From: an uncultured Bacteroidales bacterium
GTDB taxonomy: Bacteria > Bacteroidota > Bacteroidia > Bacteroidales > Paludibacteraceae
DNA: 5,912 bases
Direction: 5' to 3'
NCBI GenBank assembly: GCA_937891905.1
Contig: CALATT010000068.1
Coordinates: 1-5,912, forward strand
In this document: one piece after another, positions 1-4,864 of the stretch
How the letters are laid out: each line of letters opens with the position of its first letter
Position numbering within the stretch: position 1 is the first letter of the stretch
Made by a program: the position numbers and the translations under genes
The notes under the pieces: model-generated
The model's database searches: none
What the model was told of the DNA's origin: nothing
Seen by the model: only the letters and a program-made list of their open reading frames with translations

Positions 1-641
<641 letters not shown>

Positions 642-646
642 TCAGT

Positions 647-961
647 ATGACAATTGAAATTACAGACGCTAACATCAAGGATGTGATTGCGTCAGGCAAA
701 CCTGTAGTGGTTGATTTTTGGGCACCATGGTGTGGTCCATGCAAGATGATGCTTCCTATTTTAGAGGAGTTATCAAATGAGTATGATGGCAAGATTATTG
801 CTGGCAAGCTCAATGTGGATGATAATCCTGATACCTGCGAAGAGTATGGAATTATGAATATCCCTACGATGCTTTTCTTCAACAACGGCGAATTGGTTAA
901 TCGTCATGTAGGTGCATGCCGTAAACCTGATTTAGCACAACTTTTTGAGGCTCTTTTATAA
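647..961 (+). CDS. trxA: Thioredoxin
   Basis: A 104-residue single-domain cytoplasmic thioredoxin of normal family length. The active site is WCGPC (W28, C29, C32) followed by K33; the buried acidic residue is D23 in VVVDFW, and the cis-proline is P73 in NIPT. Through the C29/C32 dithiol it reduces protein disulfides and is itself recharged by thioredoxin reductase, which is not in this window. Two further cysteines, C64 and C91, lie outside the active site; C91 falls in the VGACRK stretch after the central sheet, where many bacterial thioredoxins have a non-cysteine residue. The ATG lies 5 nt after the clpC stop, so translation is probably coupled and expression driven from the clpC promoter upstream of the window. 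The leader is A-rich without a Shine-Dalgarno sequence, as is usual in Bacteroidota. No convincing terminator follows the stop; transcripts may run into the tRNA region. Confidence 0.97.
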   Translation: MTIEITDANIKDVIASGKPVVVDFWAPWCGPCKMMLPILEELSNEYDGKIIAGKLNVDDNPDTCEEYGIMNIPTMLFFNNGELVNRHVGACRKPDLAQLFEALL

Positions 962-983
962 AAAAGCATAAAAAAAAGTGCTT

Positions 984-1025
984 ATTCTTGCGTAATTGGA
1001 AAAAAAATCGTACCTTTGCACGCTT
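984..1025 (+). promoter_or_regulatory. Bacteroidota-type promoter upstream of tRNA-Arg (P1)
   Basis: The -7 box TACCTTTG (1011-1018) matches the Bacteroidota consensus TAnnTTTG exactly. A TTG -33 box (988-990, within CTTG) lies 20 nt upstream, and an A8 run fills part of the spacer. If G1018 is -7, transcription starts near 1025. It precedes the tRNA by about 100 nt and is the only full-consensus promoter before the tRNA, and possibly for rpoD. The block is 38/45 identical to the promoter in front of glgP (4702-4746). Confidence 0.8.
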
Positions 1026-1126
1026 TTTGCCTTAGTAGGCACATTTTTTCGTGTGTATAAGGTAATGAGAATTGGATTTTAATTCCTTTATATAGAGGTT
1101 AGCCCCATTGTATTGGGTGCTCCTCG
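1026..1126 (+). other. Long tRNA leader with small hairpins
   Basis: About 100 nt separate the predicted start site from the tRNA. No ORF is evident. Three small stem-loops are visible. The first is TGCCT/AGGCA with loop TAGT (1028-1041), followed closely by a T6 run (1044-1049), which looks like a weak terminator or pause. The second is GAATT/AATTC (1069-1073/1081-1085). The third is a 7-bp AGCCCCA stem with one bulge (1101-1121), directly in front of the tRNA. The sequence CTCGGGT just before the tRNA (1123-1129) is repeated inside the tRNA (1175-1181) and could compete with its T-stem. Function unknown; the leader must be removed by RNase P. Confidence 0.4.
1028..1049 (+). terminator. Possible early attenuator/pause hairpin in tRNA leader
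   Basis: A 5-bp stem (1028-1032 with 1037-1041) and TAGT loop are followed by two bases and six Ts. The stem is short and starts only about 3 nt after the predicted transcription start, so efficient termination is doubtful. It is listed because the glgP leader has the same order of elements (promoter, hairpin, T6 run). Confidence 0.25.
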
Positions 1127-1200
1127 GGTCCGGTAGCTCAGCTGGATAGAGCAACAGCCTTCTAAGCTGTGGGTCTCGGGTTCGAATCCCGACCGGATCA
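1127..1200 (+). tRNA. trnR: tRNA-Arg (anticodon UCU)
   Basis: The 74-nt cloverleaf folds completely. Acceptor stem GGTCCGG (1127-1133) pairs with CCGGATC (1193-1199), with one G-U pair; discriminator base A is 1200. D-stem is GCTC/GAGC (1136-1139/1149-1152). Anticodon stem is ACAGC/GCTGT (1154-1158/1166-1170) with loop CTTCTAA, giving anticodon TCT at 1161-1163. The variable loop has 5 nt. T-stem is TCGGG/CCCGA around TTCGAAT (1176-1192). It decodes AGA and, by wobble, AGG as arginine. CCA is not encoded (CAA follows A1200), so it must be added by the CCA-adding enzyme. It probably lies in the transcript starting at P1. The last 16 bases plus one flanking base recur exactly at 1300-1316. Confidence 0.97.
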
Positions 1201-1201
1201 C
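1185..1201 (+). repeat. Direct repeat copy 1: tRNA-Arg 3' end
   Basis: AATCCCGACCGGATCAC covers the T-loop end, the 3' half of the T-stem, the 3' acceptor strand and the discriminator, plus one flanking base. The same 17 bases occur again at 1300-1316, 115 bp downstream, and the first ten again at 1323-1332. Confidence 0.95.
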
Positions 1202-1262
1202 AAAGGTTTTATGATTGTGGACAGACAAGCTTGTTTGTATGAACACAAGGAGAAAACCTTTG
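1201..1262. repeat. 62-nt nested inverted repeat downstream of tRNA-Arg
   Basis: A perfect 10-bp outer stem (CAAAGGTTTT 1201-1210 with AAAACCTTTG 1253-1262) encloses a 5-bp stem (TTGTG 1215-1219 with CACAA 1244-1248). Inside that is an almost perfect 18-nt palindrome (1221-1238, one G-U pair in RNA). The whole segment could form one long interrupted hairpin as RNA or as cruciform DNA. There is no T-run after it, so it is not an intrinsic terminator. It begins immediately at the tRNA 3' end. Function unknown. Confidence 0.75.
1231..1262 (+). promoter_or_regulatory. Candidate weak promoter for rpoD
   Basis: AACCTTTG (1255-1262) differs from the -7 consensus TAnnTTTG only in its first base and has a TTG (1231-1233) 21 nt upstream. 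It is the only near-match between the tRNA and rpoD. Transcription would start near 1269, giving a leader of about 97 nt containing two hairpins and the duplicated tRNA 3' end. It overlaps the right arm of the 62-nt inverted repeat. If it is not a promoter, rpoD depends on read-through from P1. Confidence 0.35.
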
Positions 1263-1305
1263 AGCTGAGCGCCCTGCGCGCAGCTAGGGATTACGCAGCA
1301 ATCCC
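1263..1305 (+). other. Two adjoining hairpins in the rpoD leader
   Basis: The first hairpin (1263-1285) pairs AGCTG with CAGCT and GCGC with GCGC around loop CCT, with a single A/G mismatch; it is GC-rich and should be stable. The second (1287-1305) pairs GGGATT with AATCCC around a 7-nt loop, and its 3' arm is the beginning of the duplicated tRNA 3' end. Together with the preceding 62-nt inverted repeat, hairpins cover 1201-1305 almost without a gap. No T-run follows. Role unknown; a structured rpoD leader is one possibility. Confidence 0.55.
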
Positions 1306-1316
1306 GACCGGATCAC
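1300..1316 (+). repeat. Direct repeat copy 2: duplicated tRNA-Arg 3' end
   Basis: An exact 17/17 copy of positions 1185-1201. A tRNA 3'-end duplication next to an intact tRNA is the usual footprint of tyrosine-recombinase integration (attL/attR). Here only 98 bp of palindromic sequence without any gene lie between the copies, so this would be a scar. A decayed tandem tRNA gene is the alternative. Confidence 0.9.
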
Positions 1317-1322
1317 GAAAAA

Positions 1323-1332
1323 AATCCCGACC
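1323..1332 (+). repeat. Direct repeat copy 3 (10 bp, partial)
   Basis: AATCCCGACC repeats the first ten bases of the tRNA 3'-end repeat, 23 bp after copy 2. Short enough to need caution, but close to an exact 17-bp copy and therefore probably part of the same event. Confidence 0.6.
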
Positions 1333-1365
1333 TAACAAAAGAATATAATATTTTCTATATTATAC

Positions 1366-2226
1366 ATGCGTCAATTAAAAATCACAAAATCAATCACCAA
1401 TCGTGAGTCAGCATCGCTCGACAAATACCTACAGGAGATAGGTAGAGAGGAACTTATCACGGTGGAGGAAGAGGTAGAGTTGGCGGTTAGCATCCGTAAT
1501 GGAGACCGCGCCGCATTAGAGAAACTAACCCGAAGCAATTTGCGATTTGTCGTTTCCGTTGCCAAGCAGTACCAGAACCAAGGATTGAGTCTATCTGACT
1601 TGATCAACGAGGGTAATTTAGGTTTGATTAAGGCAGCTGAGAAGTTCGACGAGACTCGTGGTTTTAAGTTTATCTCGTATGCAGTATGGTGGATTCGCCA
1701 GTCTATTCTTCAAGCATTGGCAGAGCAGAGTCGTATTGTGCGTCTTCCGCTCAATCAAGTGGGTTCGCTCAACAAGATTAACAAGGCTTATCAGCGTTTC
1801 GAGCAAGAGCACGAGCGCAGACCTTCTGCTGAAGAGTTGGCAGAAGAATTGGATATGCCTGTAGACAAGATTGCCGAGACGCTCAAGATGTCAGGTCGTC
1901 ATGTGAGTGTGGACGCTCCGTTTGTAGAAGGAGAGGACAATAGTCTGATTGATGTGATGGTGAATGAAGATTCGCCTAATGCCGATAGAGGCCTCATCAA
2001 CGAATCCCTTTCTACGGAGATCAACCGCGCTTTACAGACGCTCACTCCTCGCGAGGCTGATATCTTGCGTAAATTCTTTGGTATCGGTACTCCCGAGAAG
2101 ACTCTTGAGGAGATTGGCGACGAACTGCACCTCACTCGTGAGCGTGTACGCCAGATCAAAGAGAAAGCGATCCGCAAGCTCAACCAAGGCCAACGCAGCC
2201 ACATCCTAATGACCTATTTAGGGTAA
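1366..2226 (+). CDS. rpoD: RNA polymerase primary sigma factor RpoD (sigma-70)
   Basis: A 286-residue group 1 sigma factor, the length typical of Bacteroidota, which lack region 1.1 and the large non-conserved insert of the E. coli protein. Region 1.2 is near residues 15-47 (SLDKYLQEIGRE). Region 2 spans about 55-125, with NLRFVVSVAKQY, the core-binding LINEGNLGLIKA, and FKFISYAVWWIRQSI (100-114), which melts and reads the -7 box. Region 3 is about 126-205 (RIVRLPLNQVG, SVDAPFVEGE). Region 4 is about 215-275, with helix-turn-helix TLEEIGDELHLTRERVRQI (246-264) for the -33 box. It directs core RNA polymerase to housekeeping promoters such as those predicted here. The ATG follows a very A/T-rich leader without Shine-Dalgarno sequence, and the first residues MRQLKITKSITNRES match Bacteroidota RpoD as I know it. 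It is probably transcribed with tRNA-Arg from P1 or from the weak candidate at 1231-1262, and ends at the terminator at 2248. Confidence 0.98.
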   Translation: MRQLKITKSITNRESASLDKYLQEIGREELITVEEEVELAVSIRNGDRAALEKLTRSNLRFVVSVAKQYQNQGLSLSDLINEGNLGLIKAAEKFDETRGFKFISYAVWWIRQSILQALAEQSRIVRLPLNQVGSLNKINKAYQRFEQEHERRPSAEELAEELDMPVDKIAETLKMSGRHVSVDAPFVEGEDNSLIDVMVNEDSPNADRGLINESLSTEINRALQTLTPREADILRKFFGIGTPEKTLEEIGDELHLTRERVRQIKEKAIRKLNQGQRSHILMTYLG

Positions 2227-2247
2227 CACGATTTGCGTGAGAACGGC

Positions 2248-2275
2248 AACGCCTCCCCAACGGGAGGCGTTTTTG
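2248..2275 (+). terminator. Intrinsic terminator of rpoD
   Basis: A perfect 10-bp GC-rich stem (AACGCCTCCC with GGGAGGCGTT) and CAAC loop, closing directly into a T tract (TTTTTT counted from 2270 apart from the following G at 2275, i.e. five Ts). It lies 21 nt after the rpoD stop. On the minus strand the hairpin also falls just after the stop of the convergent gene, but it has no T tract in that direction. Confidence 0.93.
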
Positions 2276-2277
2276 TA

Positions 2278-2481
2278 TTAGTCGAATAAGGTGGGTTGGT
2301 CATTATCAATCTTCTTAAGGATAGCGCGCATAAGTGTCTCGCGCACTAATCGGCTGCGATTGGTAATGTTATAGCGTGTACAGAAATTCTCCAATGCTCT
2401 CTGTTCGCGCTCATTGAGCATGATAGCGATGCGTTTATTACGCGCCTGCTTGGGATATTTGCCTTTTTCTATTGCTTTCAT
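2278..2481 (-). CDS. Small ribbon-helix-helix-like protein
   Basis: A 67-residue, basic protein. After a Lys/Arg-rich N-terminus (residues 1-17) comes a likely beta-strand KRIAIMLNE (16-24), a first helix REQRALENFCTRYNI (25-39) and a second helix RSRLVRETLMRAILKKI (42-58). This order, with the strand before two helices, is the CopG/Arc ribbon-helix-helix layout, in which paired strands of a dimer bind the DNA major groove. The C-terminus ends acidic (PTLFD). I recall similar small proteins of unknown role in Bacteroidales but cannot name a target. The start lies 2 nt after the stop of the outer-membrane protein gene, so it is the second gene of that operon and translationally coupled. No toxin partner is adjacent, so an antitoxin role is not supported. 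DNA binding is inferred, not shown. Confidence 0.8.
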   Translation of the reverse strand: MKAIEKGKYPKQARNKRIAIMLNEREQRALENFCTRYNITNRSRLVRETLMRAILKKIDNDQPTLFD

Positions 2482-2483
2482 GC

Positions 2484-3218
2484 TTATAGGTATATTGCTA
2501 TTTTGAGTCCAGACGCCACAAGGTTGCGTCCCGATTGATGGCTGAAAATATCTCCGTCTATTGTTTCGGTAGTGTATAGGCGCGCTTGTTGAAATTGTGC
2601 GTATAGTGCTACCACCAAGGCGGTCTTGCTATTGACAGTGTATCTATATCCCACATCCACGCCTGCGTATATACCTCCCGTATAGTCCTTGCTTAATGCT
2701 ATTCCGTATCCGAGTGCCATACCGAACATCGGCGCATGTTTTTGCTCCATAAGCGGCATGCGTAATGCCACTTCGATAGGCATGAAATTATATTTCTCGT
2801 CTGCGAGGTAAAAACCATGGTATCCCACTCCTGCTCCTATGAATAGATGCTTATCGCCTATCTTATGGGAACCAACCAGCATATCTATGCTCATCGCGGC
2901 GCCTATGGTATCCTTGGGCAATACAGCTATGCCCGCAGCTGCTTCGAAGAGCACAGTAGCTTTTTTCTGCGTGCTTACCTCTACTGGTTTCTCTTTCTGT
3001 ACCTCTGACTGCACCTCTTCGGTAGCGATTATCTCCACCACCTCTGCGCGCGGATATTGAAATCGTGCGCCCGAAGCATCGCGGATGATAACCACTTCTT
3101 CATTCTGCAATAGTATTTCTCCTCGCACGCGTGCGCCTGTACGCAATATTATTGTTTCCGCGCGCGCACACATGAGACATGCAGCAAGAAGTAAGATAGA
3201 GAGAATAGTCTTTTTCAT
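2484..3218 (-). CDS. Secreted, probable outer-membrane beta-barrel protein
   Basis: 244 residues from the ATG at 3218. That start is preferred over an upstream in-frame start at 3257 because MKKTILSILLLAACLMCARA is a clean signal peptide (cleavage likely after A20, ARA|E) and because a promoter -7 box lies inside the extra upstream part. After the signal comes a short SH3-like segment, TIILRTGARVRGEILLQNEE to EVVEI (about 22-63), a module I associate with Bacteroidota envelope proteins. A charged linker rich in Glu, Lys and Val follows (65-88). Then come alternating hydrophobic, Gly- and Tyr-rich strands (about 88-244; for example HLFIGAGVGYHGFYLA, MFGMALGYGIAL, GIYAGVDVGYRY) ending in KIAIYL, as expected for a small outer-membrane barrel. 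LAAC (11-14) loosely resembles a lipobox, so a lipoprotein is less likely but possible. Substrate or role unknown. It is the first gene of an operon with the ribbon-helix-helix gene. Confidence 0.82.
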   Translation of the reverse strand: MKKTILSILLLAACLMCARAETIILRTGARVRGEILLQNEEVVIIRDASGARFQYPRAEVVEIIATEEVQSEVQKEKPVEVSTQKKATVLFEAAAGIAVLPKDTIGAAMSIDMLVGSHKIGDKHLFIGAGVGYHGFYLADEKYNFMPIEVALRMPLMEQKHAPMFGMALGYGIALSKDYTGGIYAGVDVGYRYTVNSKTALVVALYAQFQQARLYTTETIDGDIFSHQSGRNLVASGLKIAIYL

Positions 3219-3298
3219 ATAGAGCACAAAAGTACTGCTTTTTTGGCAATTATGCAAATAAATCGCAGCAATTATTGCATTTTCCAGTAATTATTTCG
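3219..3298 (-). promoter_or_regulatory. Promoter of the outer-membrane protein operon (P2), near-leaderless
   Basis: On the minus strand the -7 box TACTTTTG (3234-3227) matches TAnnTTTG, with TTTG (3258-3255) exactly 20 nt upstream. If G3227 is -7, transcription begins at about 3220, two bases before the ATG at 3218. The mRNA would be leaderless or almost so. GCAATTAT occurs twice here (3246-3253 and 3268-3275), overlapping or flanking the -33 region, and could be an operator. No clear terminator for the upstream RNase gene is seen. Confidence 0.75.
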
Positions 3299-4648
3299 TC
3301 ATTCTTCCTCTACGAGTACAAAATCCACTTGTGAGCGATTGATATCCACGCGTGTCACTTTCACTCTCACCGCGTCTCCCAATGTGTACGATTTGACACT
3401 TTTTGTGTTTTTTTTGTTTTTTGCACCCTCTGCCACCAATCGATAGTTCTTGTCGTCATGTTGCCAATATTCTCCTTGCCCGATAGTAGAGACATGCACC
3501 AATCCTTCGCAGCGACTCTCGTCTAATTGGACGAATAATCCAAAATCCGTCACGCCAGATATATGTCCCGCCATTATTTCTCCCACATGATCTGCCATCC
3601 ACATAGCTTGGTACATCTTATTGGATTCGCGTTCTGCCTGCTGTGCTTCTTGTTCGCACACAGAGCAATGGTCGCACATCTCTTGTAGTATCTCGCGTGG
3701 GAGCGTATCTCCTTTGCCTGTCAGGATATACTTATCCAATAGGCGATGCACCATTAAGTCTGGATAGCGTCGGATAGGCGATGTGAAATGGGTGTAATGG
3801 CTGAATGCCAGTCCGTAGTGCCCGATATTAAAGGTGGAATAGACGGCTTTTGCCATGGCGCGTATAGTGAGCATTTCTATCACTTGTGGTTGCACCCGAT
3901 CACCCATACGCTTCTTAAATGCTTTGAGTTCAGATAGTTTATCTTCATCAGGTATATCGTGGATACGATAGACGAATGGTCTGCCGCCCACAGCCTTGGC
4001 CACGGTGCGATTAGCGAGGAGCATGAATTCCTCAATCAGGTGATGTGATTCGCTTGGGTGCTCAAAATATATCTCTACGGGATTACCCTTTTCATCCAGG
4101 CGGAACCGCATTTCTTCTTGCTCCACCATGAGCGCGCCTGCAGCTACGCGCGCGGCGCGCAACTGAGCAGCGAGGCGATGGAGCACGAGTATGGCTTCCT
4201 CCACCGCATTGGTAGCATTATTCGAAGCAATCACCTCTTGTGCCTCGTCGTAGTTAAGCCGCGCATCAGAGCAGATAACCGTGCGGCATAATTTATGCTT
4301 CAATACGCGTGCATTCTCGTCCATGGTGAATACCACCGACATGCATAGTTTCTCTTCATTAGGACGAAGCGAACAGAGGTCGTTGCATAATTCCTCGGGC
4401 AACATCGGCAATACGCGATCTACCAAATACACACTTGTGCCGCGCGTATAGGCCTCTTCGTCTATTTTACTGCCTGGCTTCACATAATGCGACACATCGG
4501 CTATATGCACGCCCACCTGCCATGTATCATCTTCGTTACGCTTCAAACTGAGCGCATCATCAAAATCCTTCGCATCAGCAGGGTCAATAGTAAATGTGAG
4601 CACATCGCGCATATCCCGCCGGCGTAATATTTCTTTAGAGTCTATCAT
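3299..4648 (-). CDS. rnr: RNase II/R-family 3'-5' exoribonuclease, minimal form (RNB + S1 only)
   Basis: 449 residues, against about 700-800 for usual RNase R. It begins almost directly at the catalytic RNB domain: IDPADAKDFDDALS supplies the four conserved acidic residues D22, D28, D30 and D31 that hold the two metal ions. RNB continues with HIADVSHYVKPGS (48-60), YLVDRVLPMLPEELC (74-88), and FTSPIRRYPDLMVHRL (288-303) with the catalytic-loop arginine. The S1 RNA-binding domain covers about 354-446. Missing are about 250 N-terminal residues, that is the winged-helix and cold-shock OB domains. This is not a cut at the window edge: a TAG lies in frame three codons upstream of the ATG, a consensus promoter lies just beyond, and glgP occupies the space behind it. 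By family knowledge the enzyme degrades structured RNA processively from the 3' end in the cytoplasm. The S1 domain contains a short lysine-rich insertion encoded by A-tracts (residues about 408-420). The active site is intact, so I treat it as functional, not as a pseudogene. RNase R is preferred over RNase II by motif similarity. Confidence 0.9.
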   Translation of the reverse strand: MIDSKEILRRRDMRDVLTFTIDPADAKDFDDALSLKRNEDDTWQVGVHIADVSHYVKPGSKIDEEAYTRGTSVYLVDRVLPMLPEELCNDLCSLRPNEEKLCMSVVFTMDENARVLKHKLCRTVICSDARLNYDEAQEVIASNNATNAVEEAILVLHRLAAQLRAARVAAGALMVEQEEMRFRLDEKGNPVEIYFEHPSESHHLIEEFMLLANRTVAKAVGGRPFVYRIHDIPDEDKLSELKAFKKRMGDRVQPQVIEMLTIRAMAKAVYSTFNIGHYGLAFSHYTHFTSPIRRYPDLMVHRLLDKYILTGKGDTLPREILQEMCDHCSVCEQEAQQAERESNKMYQAMWMADHVGEIMAGHISGVTDFGLFVQLDESRCEGLVHVSTIGQGEYWQHDDKNYRLVAEGAKNKKNTKSVKSYTLGDAVRVKVTRVDINRSQVDFVLVEEE

Positions 4649-4681
4649 AAGTTGCTATATATAATTCACAATTTGTAATAT

Positions 4682-4720
4682 TCGAGTGCAAAATTACAAA
4701 AATTCTTGCATATCTCAAAA
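4682..4720 (-). promoter_or_regulatory. rnr: Promoter of the RNase gene (P4)
   Basis: Minus-strand -7 box TAATTTTG (4696-4689) matches TAnnTTTG; TTTTG (4720-4716) lies 19 nt upstream. Predicted start near 4682, giving a 34-nt A/T-rich leader before the ATG at 4648. Its -33 box sits inside the spacer of the divergent glgP promoter, so the two promoters share DNA and polymerases could not occupy both at once. Confidence 0.75.
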
Positions 4721-4743
4721 AAAAATAGTACTTTTGCACGCTT
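4702..4743 (+). promoter_or_regulatory. glgP: Promoter of glgP (P3)
   Basis: -7 box TACTTTTG (4729-4736), matching TAnnTTTG, with TTG (4706-4708) exactly 20 nt upstream and an A-rich spacer. Predicted start near 4743. The block 4702-4746 is 38/45 identical to P1 (984-1028), including ATTCTTGC, an A8 run and TTTGCACGCTTTTT, so the similarity extends past the core boxes on both sides. Confidence 0.85.
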
Positions 4744-4864
4744 TTTTGGTATTAGGCGCTCTATTTTCGGATAGAGCACCGTGTTTTTTGGCGGTCTCCG
4801 CTGCTGCAAGAAAGCGAATAACATACCCAAAAACGAAATAAATAACAAACTAATACATATTTTT
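4744..4864 (+). other. glgP 5' leader with hairpin and T-run
   Basis: About 120 nt of untranslated leader. A 7-bp hairpin GCTCTAT/ATAGAGC with loop TTTCGG (4758-4777) is followed 6 nt later by a T6 run (4784-4789) and then a small GCGG/CCGC hairpin (4791-4801). The rest (4802-4864) is A/T-rich and free of obvious structure, and leads to the ATG without Shine-Dalgarno sequence. I recognise no known riboswitch. Confidence 0.45.
4758..4789 (+). terminator. Possible attenuator in glgP leader
   Basis: Perfect 7-bp stem (4758-4764 with 4771-4777), 6-nt loop, and T6 at 4784-4789. The 6-nt gap between stem and T-run weakens the case for an efficient terminator unless the outer GG/CC pairs (4755-4756 with 4779-4780) extend the stem across an internal mismatch, which brings it within 3 nt of the T-run. 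Could act as an attenuator, pause site or mRNA-stabilising 5' hairpin. Confidence 0.35.

Noticed and set aside
964..983. Terminator after trxA (AAGCA/TGCTT)
   Set aside because: The stem has only 5 weak pairs, a 10-nt loop and no T-run behind it.
1326..1334. Integron attC-like core ACCTAAC
   Set aside because: It matches RYYYAAC by itself, but there is no GTTRRRY partner at a suitable distance and no gene cassette or integrase.
1899..2209. ORFs of 101 (minus) and 81 (plus) residues inside rpoD
   Set aside because: Both are out-of-frame shadows of the strongly conserved sigma factor, with low-complexity Arg/Ser content.
2278..2481. Antitoxin of a toxin-antitoxin pair
   Set aside because: The fold would fit, but both neighbours are a secreted barrel protein and rpoD; no toxin-sized partner is present.
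3219..3257. Upstream start adding 13 residues to the outer-membrane protein
   Set aside because: The extension would bury the signal peptide's N-terminal charges and overlaps the promoter -7 box; the start at 3218 is better.
3299..4800. RNase R as a frameshifted pseudogene with its N-terminus in another frame upstream
   Set aside because: No frame in 4649-4864 on the minus strand resembles cold-shock or winged-helix domains; a promoter and glgP leader occupy the space, and the catalytic frame is intact to the stop.
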